Below, one piece after another: positions 51,094-59,395 of a DNA stretch of 64,000 bases. The DNA comes from Gammaproteobacteria bacterium (GTDB lineage Bacteria > Pseudomonadota > Gammaproteobacteria > Pseudomonadales > Azotimanducaceae). The first letter of the stretch is position 1. The number at the start of each line of letters is the position of its first letter. The position numbers and the translations under genes were made by a program. The stretch covers positions 64,451 to 128,450 of the forward strand of contig VXYL01000068.1 in the NCBI GenBank assembly GCA_009846005.1, read 5' to 3'. Below the pieces are notes generated by a model. That model was not told the origin of the DNA and made no database searches. It worked only from the letters and a program-made list of their open reading frames with translations.

Positions 51094-52068
51094 CTACGGC
51101 AGCAGCGACGCCACCAGTTCCCGCTCCTCCTTCAGTTCACCTTCCGTGATGTCGAGCTTGGCTCGGCTGTAGTCGTTCACCGACAGGCCCTGCACGACCT
51201 CCCAGTCGCCACCCGCACACCGTATCGGAAAGGAGAAGAACAGGCCCTCCGCGATGCCGTAGCTGCCGTCGGATATCACGCCCATGCTGACGATGCCGCC
51301 GGTGTCGGACATCCAGTCCCGGACATGGTCGATGGCGGCATTCGCCGCCGAAGCCGCGCTGGACGCCCCTCGGGCATCGATGATGGCGGCACCCCGTTTC
51401 TGTACGGTGGGAATGAAGGCACTGTCGAGCCAGGCCATGTCCACAAGATCGAGGGCCGACTTGCCGGCCACGGTGGCGTGGTGAAGGTCCGGATACATGG
51501 TCGGCGAGTGGTTGCCCCAGACCGCAAGTCCTTCGATGTCGGACATCGCGGCCCCCGTCTTCGCTGCCAGCTGCGCCAGGGCGCGGTTGTGGTCGAGGCG
51601 CATCATGGACGTGAAGTTGCGGGGATCGAGGTCCGGAGCGTTGCGCTGGGCGATCAGGCAATTGGTATTGGCGGGATTGCCGACCACGAGCACTTTGACG
51701 TCGCGTGATGCGCGCTCGTTCAAGGTCTTGCCTTGAACCGAGAAGATCGCGGCGTTGGCTTCCATGAGTTCGCTGCGCTCCATGCCCGGACCCCGGGGCC
51801 GGGAACCGACCAGGAGCGCGTAGTCCGCATCTTCGAAGGCGGTGTTCGGATCGTGTGTGGGCACGATGCTCTTCACCAGCGGGAACGCGCAGTCGTCGAT
51901 CTCCATGATCACGCCGTTCAAGGCGTTCATGGCCGGCGGAATCTCCAGGAGCTTTAGGGTCATCGGTTGATCCGGTCCCAGCATCGCTCCGGAAGCGACC
52001 CGGAATACGAGGGCGTAGCCGAGTTGGCCGGCAGCGCCGGTGATGGTCACGGTGACGGGCGCTTTCAT
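51094..52068 (-). CDS. mdh: Malate dehydrogenase
   Basis: NAD(P)-dependent malate dehydrogenase of the cytosolic-like (GAAGQLGY) branch, interconverting malate and oxaloacetate. The Rossmann loop is [40 protein letters not shown] holds the substrate Arg pair, [15 protein letters not shown] the Asp-Arg, and [14 protein letters not shown] the catalytic His. The length, 324 residues, is right. ATG at 52068 with GGGAG upstream is chosen over TTG at 52080. Its TAG lies in the flanking CTA of a hairpin repeat. It stands alone, convergent with the enoyl-CoA hydratase gene. Confidence 0.95.
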   Translation of the reverse strand: MKAPVTVTITGAAGQLGYALVFRVASGAMLGPDQPMTLKLLEIPPAMNALNGVIMEIDDCAFPLVKSIVPTHDPNTAFEDADYALLVGSRPRGPGMERSELMEANAAIFSVQGKTLNERASRDVKVLVVGNPANTNCLIAQRNAPDLDPRNFTSMMRLDHNRALAQLAAKTGAAMSDIEGLAVWGNHSPTMYPDLHHATVAGKSALDLVDMAWLDSAFIPTVQKRGAAIIDARGASSAASAANAAIDHVRDWMSDTGGIVSMGVISDGSYGIAEGLFFSFPIRCAGGDWEVVQGLSVNDYSRAKLDITEGELKEERELVASLLP

Positions 52069-52107
52069 GGGGTCTCCCAATGCGAAAGATCGAAATAGGC
52101 GGCGATT

Positions 52108-52518
52108 CTAATTGAACTCGCGGAACCAGACGCCGTGGGCGCGGCACTCGAGGGCAGCCGCCACGAACGCCACCGTCGGCGATGGGAGAGCGTCGGTCGG
52201 TGCGAATAGCACCTCGTCGCACTTGTCCGGTTCGCCGATGCCGGGCGTGCCGGACCAGCGGGTCGCCTCGAAGATGAAGTCGATGCCGGTGTCGTAGGGC
52301 ATCACGACGACCGGCTCAATGTTGGCGACCTCGACGAGGGCTTCTTCGCGGCACTCACGAATCGCCGCGGCAACGATCTCCTCGTCGGCTTGTCGGTGGC
52401 CTCCCGGCAGCGCGTAGTGGCCGTCCATGAAGCCGGTGTTGGCCCGGCGCACGAGCAGCAACTCGCCGGCGGCGTTGAACACCAACGTGTGGACGACGAT
52501 GACGAAGGACGCACGCAT
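52108..52518 (-). CDS. NUDIX hydrolase (136 aa)
   Basis: Nucleotide-diphosphate-linked hydrolase. The Nudix box is visible as GGHRQADEEIVAAAIRECREEA (residues about 40-61), with the REUxEE core intact. The N-terminal strand MRASFVIVVHTLVFNAAGEL is usual. ATG at 52518 is chosen; ATGs at 52551 and 52548 would add MMSSPPRQAVT but their sites coincide with the operator-like repeat at 52543. It is divergent from the sulfatase gene, so that operator could control both. Substrate unknown. Confidence 0.87.
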   Translation of the reverse strand: MRASFVIVVHTLVFNAAGELLLVRRANTGFMDGHYALPGGHRQADEEIVAAAIRECREEALVEVANIEPVVVMPYDTGIDFIFEATRWSGTPGIGEPDKCDEVLFAPTDALPSPTVAFVAAALECRAHGVWFREFN

Positions 52519-52542
52519 TGTCACTGCTTGTCTAGGCGGTGA

Positions 52543-52570
52543 TGACATCATGTAACCAGAAGTGGTGTCA
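52543..52570. promoter_or_regulatory. 28-bp operator-like element upstream of the sulfatase (copy 1)
   Basis: TGACATCA and TGGTGTCA (52543-52550, 52563-52570), near-inverted half-sites 12 bp apart. The same arrangement and much of the spacer (CATCATGTA..CAGAAGTG) recur upstream of the VapB-like gene at 56682. It also covers alternative starts of the NUDIX gene. Confidence 0.65.
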
Positions 52571-52577
52571 TGCGGCC

Positions 52578-54821
52578 ATGGAACACGACCGGAACTTCAC
52601 TGGCGTCATCGGCCGCACCGTCGCGGACTCGACCCCGTCGTGGGCGGGGCGCCCGACCCGGCTCGCCAAGTCGCCCAACATCGTGATGATCGTGCTCGAC
52701 GATGTGGGGTACGCGCAATTGGGCTGCTATGGCTCGGACATCGAGACGCCGGCGTTGGACAGCCTAGCGGCCGATGGCCTGCGCTACGCCAACTTCCACG
52801 TCACGCCGCTGTGCTCCCCCACGCGCGCCTGCCTGCTGACGGGTCGGAACCACCACGCCGTCGGCGTTGGCCGCGTGGCGGAAATGCGGAACGGGTTCCC
52901 CAACACCCGCGGCTTCGTCGCCCGTGAGGCCGCCAACTTGGCCGAAATACTGCGGCCGCACGGCTACCAGACGCTGGCCGCGGGCAAGTGGCACTTGGCG
53001 GCCATCGACGATGCCAGCCCGGCGGGACCCTACGACCACTGGCCGCTGCAGCGCGGTTTCGATCGCTTCTACGGCTTCCTCTCGGGCGAGACCAACCAGT
53101 GGAACCCGGAACTGGTCCTAGGCAACGAGCGCATCGACTTGCCGCCCGCCGACGACTACCACCTGTCGGCGGGTATCGTCGATGAGTCCTGCAAGTGGCT
53201 TCGCCAATTGGTATCGGCGGCGCCCGAGAAGCCTTTCTTCCTGTACCTCGCTTTCGCGGCCGGGCATTCCCCGCACCACGTGCCTCGCGCGTTCGCGGAC
53301 AGGTACCGGGGCCGGTTCGACGACGGCTGGGACGCGGCACGGGACAGGATCCTCGCCCGCCAGAAGTCATCCGGCCTGCTTCCCGCGGATCAGCGCTTGG
53401 CACCGCGGAATCCCGGCGTGCAGGTCTGGGACACCATGAACGCCGGGGAGAGGATGGTCGCGGCGAGGTTCGAGGAGGTGTTCGCCGGATTCCTGGATCA
53501 CGCCGATGTGCAGATCGGCCGTCTGCTCAGGCAACTCGACGACCTCGGCAAGTGCGACGACACCATCGTCGTCGCCATCTCCGACAATGGCGCTGCGCCC
53601 TTAGGCGGTCTCCACGGTAGCTACGACCATCATCGGTCCCGCAGCGGCGATCGGCCGGGGGTCGAGGAGAACATGGCGCGCCTCGCCGACTTGGGGGGTC
53701 CACTCTCCTACGGCATCTACCCCGCCGGTTGGGCCATGGCAGGGAACACGCCGTTCAAGCGCTACAAGAGCCAGACCTACGCAGGTGGTATCCGGGCACC
53801 TCTGCTGATTCGTTGGCCGGCAGGGATCGAAGCCAAGGGCGAGACGCGCCGGCAGTTCTACCACGTGGTAGACGTGACCCCGACGCTTTTGGACTTGATA
53901 GGCGTCGAGCTACCCAGCCATGTCAACGGCGTCGAGCAGATGCCGCTGCATGGAACGTCCATGGCCCATACGCTGAACGACAACGGCGCGGACACGCGCA
54001 AGAAGGTCCAGTACTTCGAGACGGTGGGTCAGCGGGCGATCTGGCAGGAGGGCTGGAAGGCTGTGACCTTTCACACCCGGGGAACCGAGTTCGATTCCGA
54101 CGTGTGGGAACTCTATGACTTGGATCGCGATCTGGCCGAGATCGACAACCTGGCGGAAGGGCACCCCGAGAAACTGAAGCAGATGATCGCGCTTTGGTGG
54201 CGGGAGGCGGAGCGATACGGTGTCCTGCCGCTGGACGACCTGGGCGGCAAGAACGGCGTGGGATGGTGGCCGGAACCGTCGAATCGCTGGGTGCTGTACC
54301 AGGATGCCGTGCTACCCCACCACATCAAGACAGGACCACGGCTACTCGGCACGTCGCACCGAATCACCGCGCGGATCGAGCGCTTGTCGACCTCCGAAGA
54401 AGGCGTGGTGGTTGCGGATGGCGGTCGGTTCGGCGGTTGGAGCCTGTTTATCCAAGGCAATCGTATGCACTACACGGTCAATCACTACGGAGAGGCCTGC
54501 CGGGTCTCGTCGTCGGTGGCGATCCCGGTGGGTCCTGTGACGTTGCGTGTCGACGTGGCGAAGGTCGCCGACGACGAAGGCCGGGTGGTATTTTGCTTGG
54601 ATGGTCAACCGTCGGGGGCGGGTTCATTGACGCCGTTTCGCGCCTACAACTTCGCCAACGAACCACTGCAAGTGGGAAGGGACGGGCAGACGCCGGTTGA
54701 CGATTGCTACGAGTCACCGTTCCCCTTCACGGGTCGCATCGTGGATGTGGTGCTCGAGGCGGCAGGCGATGGCGTGGATGACCAGGAAGCCCTGCTTGTA
54801 GAGCTGATGGGCAGCCAGTAG
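52578..54821 (+). CDS. Type I sulfatase (arylsulfatase family, 747 aa)
   Basis: Formylglycine-dependent sulfatase hydrolysing sulfate esters. Metal-site Asp pair in MIVLDDVGYAQLGCYG; the modification motif is LCSPTRACLLTGR with C79 to be converted to formylglycine (CxPxR); GKWHL and ISDNGAAP complete the active site. After the sulfatase domain (about residues 25-560) there is a C-terminal beta-rich extension (ITARIERLSTSEEGVVVADG, ending with LEAAGDG), perhaps a carbohydrate-binding jelly-roll. No signal peptide is seen, as in cytoplasmic AtsA-type enzymes. ATG at 52578. A formylglycine-generating enzyme is not nearby. Confidence 0.92.
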   Translation: MEHDRNFTGVIGRTVADSTPSWAGRPTRLAKSPNIVMIVLDDVGYAQLGCYGSDIETPALDSLAADGLRYANFHVTPLCSPTRACLLTGRNHHAVGVGRVAEMRNGFPNTRGFVAREAANLAEILRPHGYQTLAAGKWHLAAIDDASPAGPYDHWPLQRGFDRFYGFLSGETNQWNPELVLGNERIDLPPADDYHLSAGIVDESCKWLRQLVSAAPEKPFFLYLAFAAGHSPHHVPRAFADRYRGRFDDGWDAARDRILARQKSSGLLPADQRLAPRNPGVQVWDTMNAGERMVAARFEEVFAGFLDHADVQIGRLLRQLDDLGKCDDTIVVAISDNGAAPLGGLHGSYDHHRSRSGDRPGVEENMARLADLGGPLSYGIYPAGWAMAGNTPFKRYKSQTYAGGIRAPLLIRWPAGIEAKGETRRQFYHVVDVTPTLLDLIGVELPSHVNGVEQMPLHGTSMAHTLNDNGADTRKKVQYFETVGQRAIWQEGWKAVTFHTRGTEFDSDVWELYDLDRDLAEIDNLAEGHPEKLKQMIALWWREAERYGVLPLDDLGGKNGVGWWPEPSNRWVLYQDAVLPHHIKTGPRLLGTSHRITARIERLSTSEEGVVVADGGRFGGWSLFIQGNRMHYTVNHYGEACRVSSSVAIPVGPVTLRVDVAKVADDEGRVVFCLDGQPSGAGSLTPFRAYNFANEPLQVGRDGQTPVDDCYESPFPFTGRIVDVVLEAAGDGVDDQEALLVELMGSQ

Positions 54822-54837
54822 GGGCTCGGGCAAGGGT

Positions 54838-55611
54838 GTGGTAGGACTAGCCCGGCGAGTGGAAGAGGCTTCGCTCAACGCGTGGCCGGCCTTGCACCAG
54901 GTGATGCTGGACGGCTGGGTGCTCCGCTTTAGCCGCGGTTTCACGAAGCGCGCCAACTCGGTGACGCCGCTGTACGCGGCCGCGCAGCGCCCGCTGGAGA
55001 AGGTGCGCTACTGCGAGGAGCTGTACGCGCGGGATGGTCTCGCGACAGTTTTCCGACTGGCAACCGTCTCGGAGCAGGTTGCGCTTGATGAGCTGTTGGC
55101 GGCGCGCGGCTACGAGAGCATCGACGCGACCCAGGTGTTGCATCGCCCTCTGGCCACCGGCGAGTTCGAACCTGTGGCCGCGTTCTCGGTCGTGCCCGTT
55201 GCGAGTTTCCTGGCCGCCTACGCCAACTTGCATGAGCCCCCGGACATCAACGAGCGGGCGGCTCGCACGGCGTCGGAACTGCACCGGGCGATCCTAAGGG
55301 CGATTCGGAGCGAGACGATGTTCGGTTTGATCGTCGAGGACGGCGAAGCCGTGGCGTGCGGGATGGCCGTCGTTGAGCGGGAACTGGTCGGACTGTTCGA
55401 TATCGTGGTCGATCCGCGTTGCCGGCGCCGGGGTCACGGTCGCGCCCTGGTCGAGAGCCTCCTTCATCGTGCCGTCGAAAGGGGCGCCCGTACCGCCTAT
55501 CTGCAGGTGTTGAGCGACAATGCTGCCGCCCGAAGCCTGTACACGGCGTTGGGTTTCCAACCGCTCTACGAATACCGGTACCGAGTCTCGAAAACGAGGA
55601 CGAGATCGTGA
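54838..55611 (+). CDS. GNAT family acetyltransferase, two-domain type (257 aa)
   Basis: C-terminal GNAT domain with the acetyl-CoA motif LFDIVVDPRCRRRGHGRALVESLL and YLQVLSDNAAARSLYTALGFQ at the end. The N-terminal half (VMLDGWVLRFSRGFTKRANS) resembles a second, degenerate GNAT domain of the type seen in N-terminal-extended acetyltransferases. GTG at 54838 is weakly supported (AAGGG close by). Its TGA overlaps the next gene's GTG (GTGA), so it is coupled to the enolase-superfamily dehydratase. Substrate unknown. Confidence 0.82.
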   Translation: MVGLARRVEEASLNAWPALHQVMLDGWVLRFSRGFTKRANSVTPLYAAAQRPLEKVRYCEELYARDGLATVFRLATVSEQVALDELLAARGYESIDATQVLHRPLATGEFEPVAAFSVVPVASFLAAYANLHEPPDINERAARTASELHRAILRAIRSETMFGLIVEDGEAVACGMAVVERELVGLFDIVVDPRCRRRGHGRALVESLLHRAVERGARTAYLQVLSDNAAARSLYTALGFQPLYEYRYRVSKTRTRS

Positions 55612-56639
55612 AGATCGAGGACATACGAGCCTTTCAGCCCGCTACGCCGGGGTCACCGAAGGACTGGCGAACATCGTTGGGACAAATGCTGGTGACGATT
55701 GATACGGAGGACGGTTTGACCGGCTATGGCGTGGGCGGCGGCGGTCAGGCGGCCATGCACGTCATCGAAACCGTCGTCGGGCCGGCGTTGACCGGACAGG
55801 ACGCCACGGATGTCGAGGGACTTTGGGATGCGATGTACTCGATGACGCTCGCCTACGGGCGAAAGGGCCTCGCGATCATGGCGATCAGCGGCGTTGACCT
55901 CGCCCTATGGGACCTCAGGGCGAAGCGCGCCAATCTCCCGCTCGCCCACGTCCTTGGAGACCACGTGCGTGGCACCGTGCCGGCGTATCGAACCGGCAGG
56001 TCCCCCGAGGCGTGGATCAACGAAGGCACCGAAGGGTTCGCCGCACTCAAGCTCAGTCTCGCGATGTCGGGCAACGAGAGTGTCGGTGACGTGGTCAAAC
56101 GGGTTCGGCGGGTTCGTGAAGCACTCGGGCCCGACGTGCAACTGATGGGCGACGCATTCATGTCGCTGGACGTCGAGACCACCCTCAGGATCGCCGATGG
56201 ACTCTGCGGTGTCGACCTCGGCTGGTTCGAGGAGCCGTTGCCGGCGGACGACCTCACCGGCTACGCGCGGCTTCGCGACGAGTGCCCGATCCCCATCGCC
56301 GGGGGCGAGCACGAGTACACCGCCAAAGCGTTCGAAACCCTGATGGCGGACCGGCTCCACTCTATCGTGCAACCGGATGTGTGCTGGTGCGGCGGGCTGA
56401 CCGAACTCGTGAAGATCTACCGGTTGGGCAAGCAGTACGGCACCAGGGTCTGCCCCCACCGGGGCAGTGAGGTCTGGTCCCTCCACGCGATCTGCGCGCT
56501 CGATCCGGACCCGTTGGCGGAATCCGGCCGGGAGTGGATGACGTGGGTCAAGGATCAGCCGAAGATAGTTGATGGCGAGATTTCGCTGGGGCCGGGCGTC
56601 GGCTTCGGCGTGCGTGTCGACTCGGATGGTGATGTGTGA
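55608..56639 (+). CDS. Enolase-superfamily (mandelate racemase) dehydratase (343 aa)
   Basis: Sugar-acid dehydratase-like member of the mandelate racemase/muconate-lactonising family. Metal ligands appear as Asp in LMGDAFMSLDVETT, Glu in GWFEEPLPADD and Glu in PIAGGEHEYTAKAFE; catalytic His in RVCPHRGSEVW resembles the rhamnonate-dehydratase group. In the usual KxK position the sequence reads ALKLSLA, so one Lys is replaced by Ser. GTG at 55608 overlaps the GNAT gene's TGA (GTGA). Together with the sulfatase this looks like a carbohydrate-use segment. L-rhamnonate or a similar aldonate is a guess. Confidence 0.85.
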   Translation: MKIEDIRAFQPATPGSPKDWRTSLGQMLVTIDTEDGLTGYGVGGGGQAAMHVIETVVGPALTGQDATDVEGLWDAMYSMTLAYGRKGLAIMAISGVDLALWDLRAKRANLPLAHVLGDHVRGTVPAYRTGRSPEAWINEGTEGFAALKLSLAMSGNESVGDVVKRVRRVREALGPDVQLMGDAFMSLDVETTLRIADGLCGVDLGWFEEPLPADDLTGYARLRDECPIPIAGGEHEYTAKAFETLMADRLHSIVQPDVCWCGGLTELVKIYRLGKQYGTRVCPHRGSEVWSLHAICALDPDPLAESGREWMTWVKDQPKIVDGEISLGPGVGFGVRVDSDGDV

Positions 56640-56681
56640 GATCCGCTTGCCCGTTGACGGCTGCGGACTCAAGATTGACAA

Positions 56682-56709
56682 TGCCATCATGTAGGCAGAA
56701 GTGATGTCA
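56682..56709. promoter_or_regulatory. 28-bp operator-like element upstream of vapB (copy 2)
   Basis: Half-sites TGCCATCA (56682-56689) and TGATGTCA (56702-56709), 12 bp apart, 7 bp before the ATG at 56717. It matches the sulfatase upstream copy in layout and in the spacer. VapB-type antitoxins bind such sites to repress their own operon. Confidence 0.65.
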
Positions 56710-56716
56710 TGCTGTC

Positions 56717-56977
56717 ATGATCAGAACGCAGATCCAGTTGACGGCGAGTCAGGCTAGGGCGTTGAAGGAACGGGCGCGGCTGGAGGAACGGTCGGTGGCG
56801 GAACTGGTGCGAGTCAGCGTGACCGAGTATTTGGCCCGACATCCCGCGCAGGATCGCGATGACTTGGTGCGCCGAGCTCGCGAACTGGTTGGGCGCTACC
56901 ACTCTAAGAGTCCTGATCTTGCCGAGAACCACGACCGATACCTGGCCGATGCCTACGATCATGAGCTTGTTCGTTGA
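56717..56977 (+). CDS. VapB-like ribbon-helix-helix antitoxin (86 aa)
   Basis: N-terminal MIRTQIQLTASQARALKERA followed by SVAELVRVSVTEYLARHP is a ribbon-helix-helix DNA-binding fold, as in CopG/VapB-type antitoxins. The C-terminal tail is polar (GRYHSKSPDLAENHDRYLAD) and should wrap the PIN toxin. It overlaps the vapC start by 17 nt. ATG at 56717. The operator-like element immediately upstream supports autoregulation. Confidence 0.82.
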   Translation: MIRTQIQLTASQARALKERARLEERSVAELVRVSVTEYLARHPAQDRDDLVRRARELVGRYHSKSPDLAENHDRYLADAYDHELVR

Positions 56978-57383
56978 TACCTCGGCATTGCTGGCGATCA
57001 TCGATGCGGACCAGGAAAGACACAGCGAGGTTGCACGCGTCTGGTACGAGCTTCTGGATCGGGAGCGGGTACTGTTCACATCGAACTACGTCCTGGTCGA
57101 GACGTTCGCCTTGGTGCAGCGGCGTTTGGGCCTCGACGCCACGCGCGAACTGGCGAGTGTGGTGGTTCCGCTCCTTCAACCGCTTTGGGTCGAGGAGGCT
57201 ATCCATTCTGCGGCGGTTGCTTCGCTCGTCGCTGCCGGGCGGCGACAGCTCTCGCTGGTTGATTGCGCGAGTTTCGAGCTGATGCGCCGCAATGGTCTCA
57301 CCGAGGCATTGGCGCTTGACCGAGACTTCGCCGAGCAGGGTTTCAATCTGCTGCCGGATCCAAGCGCCGACACCGACCCATGA
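56961..57383 (+). CDS. vapC: VapC-type PIN domain toxin (140 aa)
   Basis: PIN-domain ribonuclease of a VapBC module. The acidic residues are in place: Asp in SLFVDTSALLAIID, Glu in NYVLVETFALVQRR, Asp in LSLVDCASFELM and Asp in ALALDRDFAEQGF. They bind Mg2+/Mn2+ for RNA cleavage. ATG at 56961 overlaps vapB. Size is normal. The 57384-57491 gap downstream shows nothing clear. Confidence 0.93.
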   Translation: MSLFVDTSALLAIIDADQERHSEVARVWYELLDRERVLFTSNYVLVETFALVQRRLGLDATRELASVVVPLLQPLWVEEAIHSAAVASLVAAGRRQLSLVDCASFELMRRNGLTEALALDRDFAEQGFNLLPDPSADTDP

Positions 57384-57491
57384 GCTCGTCGCGCACTAGA
57401 CTCCTTGAGCACCCTTGATGTTCACACGCAGGTTGCATTTGGTAAAGCGCTCAGGGTCGCTCTTGGTCGGCTCGTGTACTCGCGAGACGCG

Positions 57492-58613
57492 CTAACGCAC
57501 AGGGAACGGTTGGTAGGGATAGTCCGCTAGCGCCGCCTCGTCGAGGTCAATGCCGAGTCCCGGTACCTGCGGCAGATCGACGTAGCCGTCGACGACCCGC
57601 CAGGGCTCGCGGGCAATCTCCCGACCGAACGCCTCGAAGTTGACGAAGTACTCGGTGATCAGGAAGTTCGGCATCGGCGCCGCAGCTTGCATCGTCGCGG
57701 CCAACCCCACGGTGGTGCTGTTGTAGTTGTGCGGTGACACGGCGACGAAATACGGCTCGGCCATGGCCGCGATTTCCTTCAACTCCAGGATGCCGCCGAC
57801 GTTGCAGACATCGGGATTGATGATGTCGGCCGCACCCTTCTCGAAGACCTCGCGGAAGTCGAACTTGGTGTAAAGCGCCTCGCCGGTGACGACGGGAATG
57901 TTGATGTCGCGTTTGGCCCGGGCCAGCGCGGGTACGTTCTCCGCCAGCACCGGTTCCTCGAACCAGAAAGGCGCGGCGCATTCGATGGCGCGCGCGATCC
58001 GTACCGCGTGCATGGGGGCCAGGCGTCGATGCATCTCGATCAGGATGTCCACATCGGTCCCCACGGCGTCGCGAACTGCGAGTACGTTCTCGATGGCCCG
58101 TTGTTCGATGTCCTTGTCGACGAAGGTTCGCCAGGGACCGGGCACGGGATCGAACTTCAGCGCGCTGAAGCCACGGTCGACGATCGCGGCGGCCTTGGCA
58201 CCCAACTCATCAGATGACCGCGCCCCACCGGACCAGCCGTTCGCATAGATCCGGATGCGGTCGCGGCAAGCGCCGCCGAGCAGGGCGTGCACTGGCATCC
58301 CGGCGACCTTGCCCTTGATGTCCCAGAGCGCCTGCTCGAGCCCGCTCACCGCGCAATAGAGATCCATCGATCCCCGGCGCGCAGCGAAGTCGTCGAAGGT
58401 CGTTTGCGTGAACTCCTTGATGCGACCCGGATCGCGACCGATCAGGTAGCGCTTGAGCTGATCGACGTGCGCGGTGACCTGAAGGTCGCGATCCGACTGC
58501 GTGTAGCACTCGCCCCAGCCGTAGACGCCCTCATTGGTATCGACGCGAACGAAGCAAAGGTTCTTGCCACGTCCAGGGTGGACTAGGAAGTGTCGTAGGT
58601 CGGTGATCCGCAT
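57492..58613 (-). CDS. Enolase-superfamily dehydratase, galactonate/mannonate-like (373 aa)
   Basis: Second mandelate-racemase-type enzyme, of a different branch from the one at 55608. N-terminal MRITDLRHFLVHPGRGKNLC and VYGWGECYTQSDRDLQ; Glu in VDILIEMHRRLAPM and in FWFEEPVLAEN, Glu in VVTGEALYTKFD, and His in VAVSPHNYNSTTVGL are consistent with DgoD/ManD-like dehydratases. The KxK position reads SALKFDPVPG. ATG at 58613; an upstream extension crosses into a toxin-antitoxin promoter. It is isolated on the minus strand between VapBC and Phd-Doc. It may act on galactonate, gluconate or a related aldonate. Confidence 0.87.
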   Translation of the reverse strand: MRITDLRHFLVHPGRGKNLCFVRVDTNEGVYGWGECYTQSDRDLQVTAHVDQLKRYLIGRDPGRIKEFTQTTFDDFAARRGSMDLYCAVSGLEQALWDIKGKVAGMPVHALLGGACRDRIRIYANGWSGGARSSDELGAKAAAIVDRGFSALKFDPVPGPWRTFVDKDIEQRAIENVLAVRDAVGTDVDILIEMHRRLAPMHAVRIARAIECAAPFWFEEPVLAENVPALARAKRDINIPVVTGEALYTKFDFREVFEKGAADIINPDVCNVGGILELKEIAAMAEPYFVAVSPHNYNSTTVGLAATMQAAAPMPNFLITEYFVNFEAFGREIAREPWRVVDGYVDLPQVPGLGIDLDEAALADYPYQPFPVR

Positions 58614-58658
58614 CGCGTCGCCCGCGTTGTCGTCGTATGGCTCCAGGTAGTCTAACAA

Positions 58659-58704
58659 GCACCGATATCGGTGCTATGATTCGACACCGATATCAGCACC
58701 GATA
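58659..58704. promoter_or_regulatory. Phd-type operator and extended -10 promoter
   Basis: A perfect GCACCGAT/ATCGGTGC palindrome (58659-58674) is followed by extended -10 TGCTATGAT (TATGAT at 58675-58680) and further half-sites ACACCGAT (58684-58691) and GCACCGAT (58696-58703). This fits repressor sites overlapping the promoter of the antitoxin gene at 58711. Confidence 0.7.
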
Positions 58705-58710
58705 GATGCC

Positions 58711-58929
58711 ATGCGTTACGTCACGATGACCGAGCTCAAGCAGCAGGCCAGTCGAATCCTTGATGAGAAGGAACCCACAGCCATCCTGCGCAACAGCAAG
58801 GTGGAGGGATACTACGTGCCGGTAGAGTCCTTGGCCTTCGCCACCACCGACGACGCCCGGGTGGCCGAACTCACCCAGTCGATTCTCGATCGGCGGTCGA
58901 AAGTCCTCGCTTATCTCTCGAAGCGGTGA
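58711..58929 (+). CDS. phd: Phd/YefM-family antitoxin (72 aa)
   Basis: Short antitoxin: MRYVTMTELKQQASRILDEK is the Phd-fold DNA-binding N-terminus, then TAILRNSKVEGYYVPVESL, and a helical C-terminal region ending LAYLSKR. It overlaps the doc GTG by 4 nt (GTGA). Operator half-sites GCACCGAT lie just upstream. The call is firm because the next gene is a Fic/Doc toxin in the usual order. Confidence 0.88.
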   Translation: MRYVTMTELKQQASRILDEKEPTAILRNSKVEGYYVPVESLAFATTDDARVAELTQSILDRRSKVLAYLSKR

Positions 58930-59321
58930 GCATCGCCCTACCCACCGAGCAGCAGATCGCCGACCTACACGAGCACCTGCTGGCAGGGCACGGTGGTCTG
59001 CCGGGATCCCGGGCGGGTGCATCCCTTGGATCCGTACTCGGTAGAGTCCATATGAACCTCGCATACCAGTTCGAGGATCCGAGTGTCGAGCAGGTCGCGG
59101 CATTCGCCGTGTACGCGTTTGTGGTCGGGCACCCGTTCAACGACGCGAACAAGCGCACGGCCCTCACTGTTGGCGACCTGATCCTGTTGATGAACGACGA
59201 AAGGATTGTCGCAACTCGGTACGGAATCGAGCTCGCCGACTTGGTCATCGAGCTCGCGGCGGGCAACGTCGGTCAAGACCGATTCGTCGCGAAGTATGGC
59301 GAGTTGCTCCAGCGTTCGTAG
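58926..59321 (+). CDS. doc: Doc/Fic family toxin (131 aa)
   Basis: Fic-fold kinase of the death-on-curing family that phosphorylates EF-Tu. The active-site loop VVGHPFNDANKRTALTVGD matches the Doc consensus HxFxDANKR, with NMNLAYQFEDPSVEQ-like helices before it (RVHMNLAYQFEDPSVEQVAA). GTG at 58926 overlaps the antitoxin stop by 4 nt. Its TAG at 59319-59321 is formed by the GTAGGGG border of a type B hairpin, so the natural C-terminus may have been altered by that element. Confidence 0.93.
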   Translation: MSIALPTEQQIADLHEHLLAGHGGLPGSRAGASLGSVLGRVHMNLAYQFEDPSVEQVAAFAVYAFVVGHPFNDANKRTALTVGDLILLMNDERIVATRYGIELADLVIELAAGNVGQDRFVAKYGELLQRS

Positions 59322-59395
59322 GGGCGACCCTATCGCGCCCGTAGGGCGCGCGGTCGCCCGTCGATACTCGCAACGGGACGGGACAAGCCCGTCCC
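59322..59395. repeat. Type B nested hairpin plus type A hairpin (copy 10)
   Basis: GGGCGACC (59322-59329) pairs with GGTCGCCC (59352-59359), with inner GCGCCC-GTA-GGGCGC; then type A GGGACGGG, loop ACAAG, CCCGTCCC at 59375-59395. The borders supply stop codons to doc (TAG) and, inverted, to the DUF427 gene (CTA). Confidence 0.9.

Noticed and set aside
57384-57491. A small gene or gene remnant between vapC and the second dehydratase.
   Set aside because: Only about 108 bp with no convincing start, ribosome-binding site or family motif on either strand.
152-59395. The type A hairpins as Rho-independent terminators.
   Set aside because: Stems are strong and often follow stop codons, but no copy has a T-run on either strand, and copies also lie between same-strand genes away from stops.
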